Part shown: positions 7,818 through 17,186 of the stretch, piece after piece
Numbering within the stretch: the stretch's first letter is position 1
Layout of the letters: each line of letters begins with the position of its first letter
Source of the DNA: Shimia sp.
Lineage (GTDB): Bacteria > Pseudomonadota > Alphaproteobacteria > Rhodobacterales > Rhodobacteraceae
Assembly: GCA_024224295.1 (NCBI GenBank)
Contig: JAAENN010000082.1
Coordinates: 1-55,833 of the forward strand
DNA: 55,833 nucleotides
Reading direction: 5' to 3'
Notes under the pieces: model-generated
The model's input: the letters and a program-made list of their open reading frames with translations, nothing else
Databases searched by the model: none
Told to the model about the DNA's origin: nothing
Made by a program: the position numbers and the translations under genes

Positions 7818-10178
7818 ATGTGTGTTCCTGCGGACGACCAAAACCCACTAAAGACAATTGTGCGTTGGTTGAGCCTGCTGGCCGCCTGCGTAGTAGGATT
7901 TCTCGCGCCGGTAATATCGGCTGAAGTAGACCCGCTGGAGATGCCTTACACAGACGTGGCCTATACCGGCGACGAGACCCTGCGGGACTTTGTAGCGCGA
8001 TACCTCAAAGACCCCGATCTCTGGCCGACAGTTTTGCAGATCAACAAAGTGACCTCACCCGCCGATCTTGTGCCGGGCGCGGTATTGCAGATGCCGGTGG
8101 CGCAAGTGGCCGCAGCTGATGCGGCGCTGGCTGAAGCCTTGGTGGCGATCCAGAAAGCTACTTCAAAAGGCGCGCTGCTGTTTGCGCCACAGGAGATTGG
8201 CGCCGCAATTTCAGATCGGGAAATGGCAATAGGGGCGCGGAGCGAAGGAGCGTGGCGCAAAGTTGTGAGTTTTGCCGGGTCAGCGACAGGACATGCAACG
8301 GAGGCGTTTGAAATTGCACTGGCACAGCGGGATCGCGCGGCGGAGGCGTTGATCACCGACATTCATGGGCGTGTGGAGGGGCGGGAGCCTGCCGAAGCAG
8401 CCTGGTCGGGTCGGGGCCTGAATGATGTTTTGATTGAATTTGAAAAAGTCCGCACGCTCACCAACTCTACCACGCAAGTGACTTTCCGCGATCTAAGCCG
8501 ATTGCGGCTGAATCCCAATTCCAACGCCACCATTCAACGCATGCGGTCTGATCCTTTGACGGGCAAGGAGGTCACAAAAGTGTCGCTGGCAAACGGCGAT
8601 TTTTATGCGCTGCTTAATCAGTTGTCTGATCGCGACAGTTTCGAAATCGACGTGCCGGGCATTCAGACAACCACCGATAGTGATGATTTCTGGATCAAGA
8701 AAGAGGCTGATAAAGCCCTGTTTGTGAATTATGACACGGCGTCCCTAGATATCGAAGCCGATGCCACCAAGGTGTCGCTCGGTCAGGACGAGGGGGTCGT
8801 GATCACCAAGGACGGCATTGCGACACGGGCGCAGGTGCTGGAATGGCCGTTGCTCAGCGCGCCAATGGATCGTGCGGAAGTGTATGGCGCAGGCGTTTGG
8901 TTGGCGTGGCAGCAATATCCGGAGGCCAGCGGCTATTGGTTTGAGGTGGCGGGGGATCCGGCATTTAACCAGATGATTGCCACAGAATGGGGTGTGAAGG
9001 AACTTGGCTTTGACGTCGCAGGCCTAGCCCCGGGCGCGCATTTCTGGCGGGTGGCAGCACTCGATGGGCTTGGGTTGCCTGGTAAATGGAGTGAAGTGCG
9101 CCGCTTTGAAATGCGCCAAGACAGCACACCGCCTTTCCTGACTTTGTTGGCACCGGCAGAAGGCGTGTTGGTCGAGGTACCAGAAGTGGCGATTCTAGGC
9201 GCGTCTGAAGCGGGGGTGGCGCTCACTTTAAATGGCGCAAAGGTGGAGGTCGCGGCGGACGGTGGCTTTGTCGCTTCTGTGACGCTCACGCCGGGCGCCA
9301 ATCAGATCGTTTTGGTGGCCACAGATCCAGCCGGAAATGTGTCCGAGAAGCGCGAGCAGCTGCGGTACGTGCCGCGTGTTGCAACGACCATGACTCTGAA
9401 CCCGGACTTGGCGCGGAACAGTGCAGGGCATTTGGTCAGCCGAAATGCGGAGATGACGGTTGTGGCCGCAACCTCTGCAAAACCTGGGCAAGAGGTGATC
9501 CTGCGCAATTCAGTCGGTTCCGAGGCTGGACGCACGCGCATTTCGGTGGGCGGGGTTTTGGCGATCACGGTGCCGGTGGCGGATGAGTTGCGGGCGTTCA
9601 GCGTGGAAGTATTGTCGGAAGGTGGGGTGTCCACCGGGACTTTGGCGTTTGCCGTGGTGCGGGATAGCGCGGCGCCAGAGCTGGTTCTGGATGTGCCGCC
9701 GCCGCGAGCCACATCGGAGAAGGCTATCGATCTTACGGGGACCCTTGGTGACGCTGTGATGCTGGAGTTAAACGGCGCGAACCAGGATATCTTTGACGGC
9801 AGCTTTGCGATTCAGGCCGCGCTGGTTGAAGGGCAAAATCTGCTGGAGCTCCGGGCGGTGGATGCGGCGGGCAATGTTGGTGTTCTTTTGGTTGAGACGG
9901 TTTTGGACCTTTCGCCGCCGGAGATATTGAACGCGGGAATGACAAGGCCGCAAGGCGAAGATGGTCCGGTTGAGATTGTTGTCGCAGCTCAGGATGTGAG
10001 CGGGCTGCGTCAGGCGGCGCCGTTTCTGGTTGAGGTCGGGGACGAGGAGTTTGAGGGCTACCTGCGCTGTGACAGTGCCCGGGGCATTTGTCGCGCAAGC
10101 CTGCCGCCGACACCGGGAAAGATGCGCCTGATTGAGGTGGTTGTACAAGACTATGCTGGAAATGAGGTGATCCGATGA
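7818..10178 (+). CDS. Secreted LysM / FecR / Ig-like repeat protein
   Basis: 786 residues from ATG 7818, chosen because GGGAG lies 7 nt upstream and a signal peptide follows directly (cleavage probably after PVISA, residue 35). Residues about 45-95 are a LysM peptidoglycan-binding domain (YTGDETLRDFVARYL...VPGAVLQMPV). About 215-345 is a FecR domain (VTFRDLSRLRLNPNS; VSLANGDFYALL; DEGVVITKDG). A fibronectin-like module with GAHFWRVAAL comes next, then several bacterial Ig-like repeats (TPGANQIVLVATDPAGNVS, VEGQNLLELRAVDAAGNVG). It is predicted to sit in the periplasm on the cell wall. The stop overlaps the start of the PKD gene (ATGA), so this is the first gene of a coupled three-gene operon ending in an adenylate cyclase. 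It likely works as a wall-linked sensor or scaffold; this is inferred from domain content. Confidence 0.8.
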   Translation: MCVPADDQNPLKTIVRWLSLLAACVVGFLAPVISAEVDPLEMPYTDVAYTGDETLRDFVARYLKDPDLWPTVLQINKVTSPADLVPGAVLQMPVAQVAAADAALAEALVAIQKATSKGALLFAPQEIGAAISDREMAIGARSEGAWRKVVSFAGSATGHATEAFEIALAQRDRAAEALITDIHGRVEGREPAEAAWSGRGLNDVLIEFEKVRTLTNSTTQVTFRDLSRLRLNPNSNATIQRMRSDPLTGKEVTKVSLANGDFYALLNQLSDRDSFEIDVPGIQTTTDSDDFWIKKEADKALFVNYDTASLDIEADATKVSLGQDEGVVITKDGIATRAQVLEWPLLSAPMDRAEVYGAGVWLAWQQYPEASGYWFEVAGDPAFNQMIATEWGVKELGFDVAGLAPGAHFWRVAALDGLGLPGKWSEVRRFEMRQDSTPPFLTLLAPAEGVLVEVPEVAILGASEAGVALTLNGAKVEVAADGGFVASVTLTPGANQIVLVATDPAGNVSEKREQLRYVPRVATTMTLNPDLARNSAGHLVSRNAEMTVVAATSAKPGQEVILRNSVGSEAGRTRISVGGVLAITVPVADELRAFSVEVLSEGGVSTGTLAFAVVRDSAAPELVLDVPPPRATSEKAIDLTGTLGDAVMLELNGANQDIFDGSFAIQAALVEGQNLLELRAVDAAGNVGVLLVETVLDLSPPEILNAGMTRPQGEDGPVEIVVAAQDVSGLRQAAPFLVEVGDEEFEGYLRCDSARGICRASLPPTPGKMRLIEVVVQDYAGNEVIR

Positions 10179-12151
10179 CGAGGAGCGCACGCATGACTTG
10201 GCTGAAACTGATGGTGGCGGCCTTGTCGGCCTGGGGGCTTTGGCAGGCACAGGTCAAAGCACAGGACATGGTGCCTCCAGCAGCGCACGGGCAGTTGGTC
10301 GTGTACGGCTCTGCCGCGCCGACGCGGGAAGGAGATGTTGATCATCGAGAGGTGATATTTTTTAGCGTTTCGAGTGATTTACGTGACAGAGTTTATGTGC
10401 GCATTTTTGACCCGGAGATGCGTGGGGAGCACGATTTCCGCTATGGCGGGGGTGGCAACTCTCGCACGGTGTATCGGGTCTATGGCGGCGACGGCGCGCG
10501 CAGCAGCGTGGCCATGCCTGTGCCGGTTGCGGATGGGGAGACGCCAACCAAGGTGACACGTGACGCGGTTTTGGCTGTACGTGCCGGGGAGGTCTTGCGG
10601 GAGGCGGCATTTGGCTCTGAAGCCGAGACAGATCAGCAATGGATCGCGCTTGGAAGCGTGCGGGCGCGGCAAGGTGAGGTCATTGGCGACCGCGCGTGGT
10701 TCCGGTTGGAGGTGCTCGGTGCCGATGGGGACGACGGCAACGGGTTCAATGTGGATGTGAGCCTTTTAAGGGATGCGCACCGGCGGCCTGAGGGGCTGGA
10801 GATGATCGCCTATCAACCCACCATACGCTGGCCAGGGTCCGGCCCGGGCACGCGGGTGGAGTTTCTGTCTACGGCTGGGGATCTGACGGTGCAGAACTTT
10901 GACGGGGCGCGGGCCGATTTGCGGCTCAACCGGATGTATTCAGATTATGCGCTGCGCGCGTCTGGGCAGAATGTTTGGGCCAGTGAGGTTGTCAGTGCCG
11001 AAGAGCTGGCAGGCGAGGATATTCTGTCGCTGACGCTGCAAGGCGGGTTTGAGAGCCCCAATGATGTGACGTTGAGCCTGTTTGATGCAGATGGGCAAGC
11101 GGTGCCGATGTTGATGCCACCGCGACTGGCACCAGTGCCGGAGCGCCCGGAGGCGATGCCGCGGGCGCGGGAGCTGGCGGATTGTTCGAGCGTGGCGTTT
11201 GACGGCAGCTTGCCGGACGGCGATCCGCTGTTGGCCTACCGCTGGGATTATGGTGATGGGGCCAGCTCGGAAGAGCCGGTGATTGTCTACAGCTACGGCG
11301 CGCCAGGGCGGCTTGACGCGCGGCTACGGGTGCTGTTGCCAGGCACGCGGGCGGCGCGGGGGGCGGAGGCCGAAGTCCCCGTGCACGTGCGTGTGGCTCC
11401 GCGGGCCGTGGCGGGCAGTGCGATCACGGTGGCCCCGGGCGATGTGGTGCCGTTTTCTGGCGCTGGGTCGTTGGCGTCGGACAGCCCGATCACGCGTTAC
11501 CTATGGAGTTTCGGAGATGGCGCGGCTGCGGACACGGTGGCGGCCAGTCACACTTACAAGGAACCGGGGGAGTATCGGGCGGTTTTAAGAGTGAGCGATG
11601 ATGCGGTGCATCCGTGTAACTTTGGGGTGGCGACGCGTTTGGTGATGGTGAATTTTCCACCAGTGGCTGAAGCAGGCACAGATGTGAACACCATTGTCGG
11701 GCAGCCCGTGACGTTAGACGGGGCCGCGAGTTACGATGTTGATGGGGCCATCACCGACTACGTTTGGGATTTGGGGGACAACACAGAGCGCGAGGGCAGC
11801 CGCGTGACTCATGTGTATCAGCAGCCCGGGGTCTATCAGGTGGCTTTGGCCGTGCGCGATGACAGCGGCGTATCCAATGCGAAAAGCACGGACCAATTGA
11901 CCATTCGGGTGAATGCCCCACCTGTTCCCGCGATTGACGGTCCTGAAGCACCGGTGGCTGTTGGCGAGGCGGTGATCCTGAATGGCAGCCGGTCCAGCGA
12001 CGCCGACGGGGTGATCCTGTCGTATCTTTGGGACTTGGGCGATGGGGCCATGGGCGAAGGGCCGGTTGCGGAATATGCCTGGGCCAGCCCGGGTGTCTAT
12101 GAGGTGACGCTCACGGTGATTGATGACAGCGGCACACAATCAGCGACCTAG
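10175..12151 (+). CDS. PKD-repeat surface/periplasmic protein, 5' part of gene split by an amber codon
   Basis: 658 residues. ATG 10175 overlaps the previous stop; a second ATG at 10193 (MTWLKLMVAALSAWG) would start closer to the signal peptide, which ends near QVKAQ. The N-terminal 310 residues are a non-recognised beta-rich domain that may belong to a pre-PKD jelly-roll. Four PKD modules follow, with the diagnostic YRWDYGDG, YLWSFGDG, YVWDLGDN and YLWDLGDG. The reading frame stops at TAG 12149-12151 inside the linker after the fourth PKD, exactly where sister repeats read through. The same frame continues for 967 more codons, so this is the front of a single gene of about 1631 codons. If the stop is real, the product would be a truncated exported protein. 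Confidence 0.8.
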   Translation: MTRSARMTWLKLMVAALSAWGLWQAQVKAQDMVPPAAHGQLVVYGSAAPTREGDVDHREVIFFSVSSDLRDRVYVRIFDPEMRGEHDFRYGGGGNSRTVYRVYGGDGARSSVAMPVPVADGETPTKVTRDAVLAVRAGEVLREAAFGSEAETDQQWIALGSVRARQGEVIGDRAWFRLEVLGADGDDGNGFNVDVSLLRDAHRRPEGLEMIAYQPTIRWPGSGPGTRVEFLSTAGDLTVQNFDGARADLRLNRMYSDYALRASGQNVWASEVVSAEELAGEDILSLTLQGGFESPNDVTLSLFDADGQAVPMLMPPRLAPVPERPEAMPRARELADCSSVAFDGSLPDGDPLLAYRWDYGDGASSEEPVIVYSYGAPGRLDARLRVLLPGTRAARGAEAEVPVHVRVAPRAVAGSAITVAPGDVVPFSGAGSLASDSPITRYLWSFGDGAAADTVAASHTYKEPGEYRAVLRVSDDAVHPCNFGVATRLVMVNFPPVAEAGTDVNTIVGQPVTLDGAASYDVDGAITDYVWDLGDNTEREGSRVTHVYQQPGVYQVALAVRDDSGVSNAKSTDQLTIRVNAPPVPAIDGPEAPVAVGEAVILNGSRSSDADGVILSYLWDLGDGAMGEGPVAEYAWASPGVYEVTLTVIDDSGTQSAT

Positions 12152-12166
12152 CGCACGCGGTTTGAA

Positions 12167-15070
12167 GTGGTTGTGAATACGCGGCCGGTTGCGGAGGCTG
12201 GACCGGATCAGTTTGTCACTGCGTCAGAGGTGCAGTTTGATGGCAGTGGGTCGCGCGATATAGATGGGCAGATTGCCAAGTATTTCTGGGAGTTTGGTGA
12301 TGGGCGCAGCGCGGAAGGCTCGAGTCCCCTGCATTTTTACGAATTTCCAGGGGTTTATGAGGCGGCCTTAACGGTCACAGATGACAGTGGCGCGCCGCAG
12401 AGCAGCCATAGAGACACGATGCGGGTTGTGGTCAACAGTCGTCCGATTGCCGACGCTGGCCCAGCTTTGACAGTCGCGCCTGATGAAGAATTTGTGCTCG
12501 ACGGTGGGGCATCGGTCGATCCGGACGGCGCGGTGGCGCAGTATCTCTGGCTGTTTGAGGATGGCAGCTCGCAAGACGGCGTGCGTGTGGCGCAACGCTT
12601 TGCCGCTCCGGGTCTGCATCGGGTGCGCTTGCAGGTCACCGATGATTTTGTTGGTGGCGGCGCGGTGGATGAGAGCGAGGTGCTTATCACGGTGAATGCA
12701 CCGCCCGTGGCGCAGGCCGGGCCTGACTTGCGGGTGGCACCAGATGACACGGTGCGGTTTGATGCGCGGTCAAGCTTTGACAAAGATGGGCTGCTCGCCG
12801 GATACCGGTGGGAGTTTGATGACCTGCAAGCCCCATTGGAGGCCGCTGTTGTGGAACGTGCTTGGCCGGTGGCAGGTGTGTATAACGCGCGGCTTGTGGT
12901 GCGGGATGGCAGCGGAGTGGCCAATTCAATCGCGCAGGATAGTGTCACCATCCATGTGAACCATCGCCCGGAAGCAGAGGCGGGGCCAACAATTGATACA
13001 GACCGGTTGTTGGTCACATTGAATGCCAGTGGCAGCAGTGACGCGGATGGCGATGCGCTGATGTATCTCTGGGAGTTCGGCGATGGGTCCCAGCCGGTAA
13101 TTGGCAAAACAGTGAGCCACGTCTTTCCCAAAGCGGGCAGCTATCCGGTCACGCTACGCGTGGACGACGGCACGGGCTTATCCAACGCACGGGACGTGGA
13201 CGCTACCACGGTGATCATCAACGCCGCGCCTGTGGCGGATGCGGGTGGCAACAAAGACGTGTGCTCCGGCCAGTCGATTATCTTTGACGCTTCCGCCAGC
13301 TCAGATGAGGATGGTGACCTGCTCAGGTACCTGTGGGATTTTGGCGATGACACATTGTCTGAAGTGATTAATCCAACAAAAACATACGAAATGCCAGGGA
13401 CTTATCCAGTAACTCTTCAAGTGGTAGATGAGAGCGGTAGCACCCGTGGCTCTGATCTGGACCGGATTGCAGTGATTGTGCGCGAAGGGCCTATAGCGAA
13501 TGCCGGTCCTGATATGACGGTGTGCGTCAATCAAGAGGTGCGCATGGATGGCAGCGGTTCGACCGATGCGGATGGGTCGGTGAATGGTTTTGAGTGGACG
13601 TTTGGCGATGGCAGCCGAGCCAGTGGCGCCACGCCAATTAAGAGCTTTGAGCGGGCGGGTGATTATGCGGTCGCGTTGACCATCACAGGCGATGCAGTGG
13701 GAGAATGCAGCCCGCTTGATAACGACACGGTGAATGTGAAGGTGTTGCCAGCGCGCAGTCAAAGTATTGAAGCGGTGGAACGCGCGCCGGTGAAAAGCGC
13801 CGTGTCTTTTGCCGCCGTGTTGGGCGATGAGGCGGGCACGGGTGAGCCGGTGCGGTTTGATTGGCGCTTTTCGGATGGGGGCACGGCTGAGGGGGCGGAG
13901 GTGTCTCATGAGTTTTCCGAGTCTGGCACCTATTTGGCGACGCTGACCACCACACTTGAAGGCGGCTCTCAAGATTGTGGGCAATTGGTTACGCGCCACA
14001 AAATCCTTATTAACGCGGCGCCAACGCCAGAGGTGGACGCGCCCGCACAGGTGGCAGCCGGTATTTTGGCGCGGTTTGATGCAACCGGCGCAGCGGATAG
14101 TGATGGGGTGATCACGCGTTACCTTTGGGATTTTGGCGACGGTCAGACCGCGGAGGGCGTGTCGGTGGAGCATCGGTATGAAACGCCGGGTGTGTATGCT
14201 TTGTCTTTGGAAGTCATCGACGATGCTGGCGTGGCCAACAGCAGCGCCACCTGGACCCGCGAGATGCAAGTGAACTCGGCGCCGTTAACCGGCGTGGATG
14301 TGGCGGGTGCCCTATGTGCTGGCGATGACAAAGCTTGGGAGTTGTCAGTTGGACCGGGGGTCGCAGTCGCCTGGGACTTTGGCGACGGGGGGACGGGCAA
14401 GGGCGCGGCGGTGACACATCGCTACGCAATGCCGGGGCTGTATCCGGTCACGGTGTCTACGGACGATGGCAAAGGATTGGAGAACTCCAGTCAGTTGGAG
14501 CAGGTCTATGCGCGGGTGAATGCGCCGCCAACGGCGGATGCGGGGCCGGATCGGGTGGTGTGTCCGGGCGAAGATGTGGCGTTTCGGGCCGGGGCCTATG
14601 ATTTGGATGGCAAAATCACCGACCTGTTTTGGCGTTTTTCAGACGGCGTGGAGTTGTCTGGCGCGGACGTCAGTCGACGGTTTGATCGCGCCGGACCGGT
14701 GACCGCAACGTTAATTGTGACCGACAACAGCGGTGCGAGCTGTGCCGTTGGGCAGGACACAGCGGAGATTGTGGTGAACGCTGCGCCGGTTATCAGTGCC
14801 GGGCAGGATCGTGAAACGCCGGTGGGGGCGGCGCATGATGTGCTGCGCTTTGACGTAAGTGATGTGAGTGATCCTGACGGGCATGGCGTGGAGGTAAGCT
14901 GGCAATTTGGTGACGGCGCGGGCGGCTATGGAGCCGTGACCCGCCATGCCTACGGCGCACCGGGTACTTATACGGCAACGGTGACCGCACGGGATAGCAC
15001 CGGCTTGGCCTGTGGCGTAACCACCGACAGCGTACAGGTGTTGGCGGTGGCGCGGGGTGAGGGCAATTGA
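12167..15070 (+). CDS. PKD-repeat protein, 3' part of the split gene (11 more PKD modules)
   Basis: 967 codons in the same frame as the preceding part. The nominal GTG start at 12167 has no ribosome-binding site and no signal peptide follows, so this is not an independent gene. Eleven PKD modules can be counted from their core strands: YFWEFGDG, YLWLFEDG, YRWEFDDL, YLWEFGDG, YLWDFGDD, FEWTFGDG, FDWRFSDG, YLWDFGDG, VAWDFGDG, LFWRFSDG and VSWQFGDG. With the four upstream, the intact protein had 15. PKD modules are Ig-like beta-sandwiches used as extracellular spacers or ligand binders. Paired Cys in the later repeats (ADAGGNKDVCSG, RVVCPGED) suggest disulfides outside the cytoplasm. The end overlaps the cyclase start (TGATG). 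Confidence 0.75.
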   Translation: MVVNTRPVAEAGPDQFVTASEVQFDGSGSRDIDGQIAKYFWEFGDGRSAEGSSPLHFYEFPGVYEAALTVTDDSGAPQSSHRDTMRVVVNSRPIADAGPALTVAPDEEFVLDGGASVDPDGAVAQYLWLFEDGSSQDGVRVAQRFAAPGLHRVRLQVTDDFVGGGAVDESEVLITVNAPPVAQAGPDLRVAPDDTVRFDARSSFDKDGLLAGYRWEFDDLQAPLEAAVVERAWPVAGVYNARLVVRDGSGVANSIAQDSVTIHVNHRPEAEAGPTIDTDRLLVTLNASGSSDADGDALMYLWEFGDGSQPVIGKTVSHVFPKAGSYPVTLRVDDGTGLSNARDVDATTVIINAAPVADAGGNKDVCSGQSIIFDASASSDEDGDLLRYLWDFGDDTLSEVINPTKTYEMPGTYPVTLQVVDESGSTRGSDLDRIAVIVREGPIANAGPDMTVCVNQEVRMDGSGSTDADGSVNGFEWTFGDGSRASGATPIKSFERAGDYAVALTITGDAVGECSPLDNDTVNVKVLPARSQSIEAVERAPVKSAVSFAAVLGDEAGTGEPVRFDWRFSDGGTAEGAEVSHEFSESGTYLATLTTTLEGGSQDCGQLVTRHKILINAAPTPEVDAPAQVAAGILARFDATGAADSDGVITRYLWDFGDGQTAEGVSVEHRYETPGVYALSLEVIDDAGVANSSATWTREMQVNSAPLTGVDVAGALCAGDDKAWELSVGPGVAVAWDFGDGGTGKGAAVTHRYAMPGLYPVTVSTDDGKGLENSSQLEQVYARVNAPPTADAGPDRVVCPGEDVAFRAGAYDLDGKITDLFWRFSDGVELSGADVSRRFDRAGPVTATLIVTDNSGASCAVGQDTAEIVVNAAPVISAGQDRETPVGAAHDVLRFDVSDVSDPDGHGVEVSWQFGDGAGGYGAVTRHAYGAPGTYTATVTARDSTGLACGVTTDSVQVLAVARGEGN

Positions 15071-16800
15071 TGCGGTTTCCGCTGCCGCTCAAGTTCTTTC
15101 TATTTGCGGCTTTGATTGCCGTGGTGCCTTTGGCACTGGTGGGCAACAACCTCGTGCAGATCGCGCGCGAGGAACTTAAAAGCGCGGTGAATGAGGATCT
15201 TACCGGTGTGGCCGGGCAATTGCGCAGCGAGTTTGACAGCCTGTATCAGGGGCGCTGGTTGGCGCCTTTGATGGTGATACGATCAGGCGTTGACAATCCG
15301 GAGCTGGATGTCGCTCTGAAGGTGGCTTTGCTGACAGAAGGTATGGCGCAGTTGCCTGATGTGGTGTCACTTCAGCTCAGCGTAGAGGGCTCCGACATTC
15401 CGGTGCTGGTGAGCAATGAAGGTTTTGCGGCGCAGCTGTCGGACGCTGGACTTGATCCCGTGGCGACCCTCTCGATCAGTAACGAGCTTTTGGCGAACAT
15501 CGAAGGCACTGGACAGTTTGGACGGCCGCTGATCAGCCAATTGTCAGACACAGGTGACTGGCTGGCGACGCTGGCTTTGCCGATGGACAGCACGATTGCT
15601 GGACGCAAGCTCACGCTTGGCGCGCGCATCAACCTTAGCGCTTTACAGCGCAGCGTCCTGCGCCACCCCTTTGCAGCGCGGGGCGAGATCACAATTGTGG
15701 ACCATGCGGGGCGGGCCGTGCTGGTGGCGGTACCGGAGCTGTTGGCAGATCGTGCCATTGTCGCGTCCGCCATGCCGCTGATCGTGGCGGGCGCGCGGGC
15801 GGATGCGCTGGAAGCCTATGTGCGGTCTGATGGCAAATCGATGTTGGGGGCCTATGCTTTCCCAGATTGGTTTCCCTTTGCTGTGATTGCCGAGCTGAGC
15901 GAAGAAACCGCTTACGCTGTGGTCACACAGATGATGCAGCGCATCTTGATTGTTGGCGGCTTGGGCTTTGCCGCGGCTTCAATAGGGGCACTGATCTTCT
16001 CGCGTCGCCTGACGCGCCCGATTCTTAAAATTGGCAGGTTGGCGGATGCAGTGGGCGAGGGGGATTTTTCGCAACGGGTTGAGGGCGTGCGTTCACGCGA
16101 TGAAATTGGCGATCTGGCGGCGCAGATCAATGTCATGGCCGGACAATTGGGCGAACGGTTGGAACTGATGAAGTTTGTCAGCCACGGGACGATGACGGCC
16201 ATTCAAAACCGTAACGGGGACAGGATGCGGCGCGGTGGGGAACGGCGCGAAGTGACTATCCTGTTCTCTGACATTCGCGGGTACACGGCATTTTCCGAAA
16301 CGGTCTCTCCTGAAGAGGTGATCGACGTGCTCAACCGCTACTTTGAGATTCAGTCAGAGATCGTCGAGCGACATGGTGGAGATATCGACAAATTTGTCGG
16401 AGATGAACTGATGGCGATGTTTGTCGGGGAGGACAAAGAGGACCGCGCGGTGCGGTGTGGCGTGGAAATCAAAGACGCGTTGGCCGCGTCTTTTGGCGCG
16501 GAAAGTGGACGAGAGCTGGCCGTGGGCGTGGGGATTGCCTCCGGTGATGTGGTGCTCGGTGCTATGGGCGCGCGCGACCGCATGGACTACACAGTGTTGG
16601 GCTCGACGGTGAACCTGGCGGCGCGACTCTGTGCGAAGGCGGGGCCGTGGCAGGTGCTGCTAGATCGGCACACCTGTGATCTGGTGGATGAAGGCGTAAC
16701 CCTGCAAGCGCTCGCCGCCGTGAGCCTCAAGGGCTACGCGGATCCAATCCCAGTTTTTGCTGCGCAAGCTGAGCGCGCACAGTTGGAACGTCTTCCCTGA
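15070..16800 (+). CDS. Membrane-bound class III adenylate cyclase with periplasmic sensor and HAMP
   Basis: 576 residues from ATG 15070, overlapping the PKD stop. The order is: membrane segment 7-25, extracytoplasmic sensor of about 250 residues (dCACHE-like in size and placement), second membrane segment about 290-311, HAMP 312-365, cyclase domain 393-570. All catalytic positions are present: metal-binding Asp401 (FSDIRGYT) and Asp445 (KFVGDE), adenine-selecting Lys441 and Asp506 (RMDYTVLG), and transition-state Asn515 and Arg519 (TVNLAARL). It should therefore make cAMP in the cytoplasm in response to a periplasmic signal. Coupling to a wall-binding LysM/FecR protein and a giant PKD protein suggests these feed the signal; this is inference. 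Confidence 0.9.
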   Translation: MRFPLPLKFFLFAALIAVVPLALVGNNLVQIAREELKSAVNEDLTGVAGQLRSEFDSLYQGRWLAPLMVIRSGVDNPELDVALKVALLTEGMAQLPDVVSLQLSVEGSDIPVLVSNEGFAAQLSDAGLDPVATLSISNELLANIEGTGQFGRPLISQLSDTGDWLATLALPMDSTIAGRKLTLGARINLSALQRSVLRHPFAARGEITIVDHAGRAVLVAVPELLADRAIVASAMPLIVAGARADALEAYVRSDGKSMLGAYAFPDWFPFAVIAELSEETAYAVVTQMMQRILIVGGLGFAAASIGALIFSRRLTRPILKIGRLADAVGEGDFSQRVEGVRSRDEIGDLAAQINVMAGQLGERLELMKFVSHGTMTAIQNRNGDRMRRGGERREVTILFSDIRGYTAFSETVSPEEVIDVLNRYFEIQSEIVERHGGDIDKFVGDELMAMFVGEDKEDRAVRCGVEIKDALAASFGAESGRELAVGVGIASGDVVLGAMGARDRMDYTVLGSTVNLAARLCAKAGPWQVLLDRHTCDLVDEGVTLQALAAVSLKGYADPIPVFAAQAERAQLERLP

Positions 16801-16830
16801 TTTCCACAGTCCCCAAACATCCTGGGGGGC

Positions 16831-16862
16831 GCGCAGTGTGCTGCGCCGGGGGCAACGCCCCT
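16831..16862. terminator. Hairpins between convergent genes
   Basis: A GCGCAG/CTGCGC hairpin with TGTG loop (16831-16846) is followed by a GGGGC/GCCCC hairpin with AAC loop (16849-16861) and then TTTA on the + strand. They lie in the 62-bp gap between the cyclase (+) and the DUF6476-like gene (-). This is a likely transcription end for the cyclase operon. Confidence 0.5.
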
Positions 16863-17186
16863 TTACTCGCTGACTGAAGCCCCAAACGCGCCCGGGGACA
16901 GCACCACCTCCTGACGCAACGCTCCAGTAATGCGATCATGGATCAGGATGCGGTTGTCAGTGGTGACGGTCGCCACCCAGCCGTCGCCCATGGTCACGGC
17001 CTGAGCGGTCACACCGTCCTGCAAAGACAGGTTCTCCGGCAAGATTGGGCCATCGTCACGGAAGCGCATGACAAGCAGGACAACCAAGGTTACAAGCCCG
17101 ACAACCATCACCACCATCATCCCGGTGACCAAATAGCGCAGGAAGCGCAGATTGGCGGGTTCAATTGGTTCCGGAGACTCATCCAT
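16863..17186 (-). CDS. Small single-pass membrane protein (DUF6476-like)
   Basis: 107 residues from the ATG at 17186. One strong membrane helix (RYLVTGMMVVMVVGLVTLVVLLVM) follows an acidic Pro-rich N-terminus. The C-terminal 60 residues read as beta strands (DGWVATVTTDNRILIHDRITGALRQEVVL), reminiscent of a short propeller blade. It resembles a family seen next to rluD in Rhodobacteraceae (I believe DUF6476). Function unknown. The start codon overlaps that of rluD on the other strand, inside CCATGG. An upstream in-frame extension into rluD is possible but has no support. Confidence 0.7.
   Translation of the reverse strand: MDESPEPIEPANLRFLRYLVTGMMVVMVVGLVTLVVLLVMRFRDDGPILPENLSLQDGVTAQAVTMGDGWVATVTTDNRILIHDRITGALRQEVVLSPGAFGASVSE

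Noticed and set aside
13301-14269. 322-codon open frame on the minus strand inside the PKD gene
   Set aside because: It is antisense to a strongly conserved repeat protein, has no ribosome-binding site and its product is low in recognisable structure. It is a shadow of GC-rich coding DNA.
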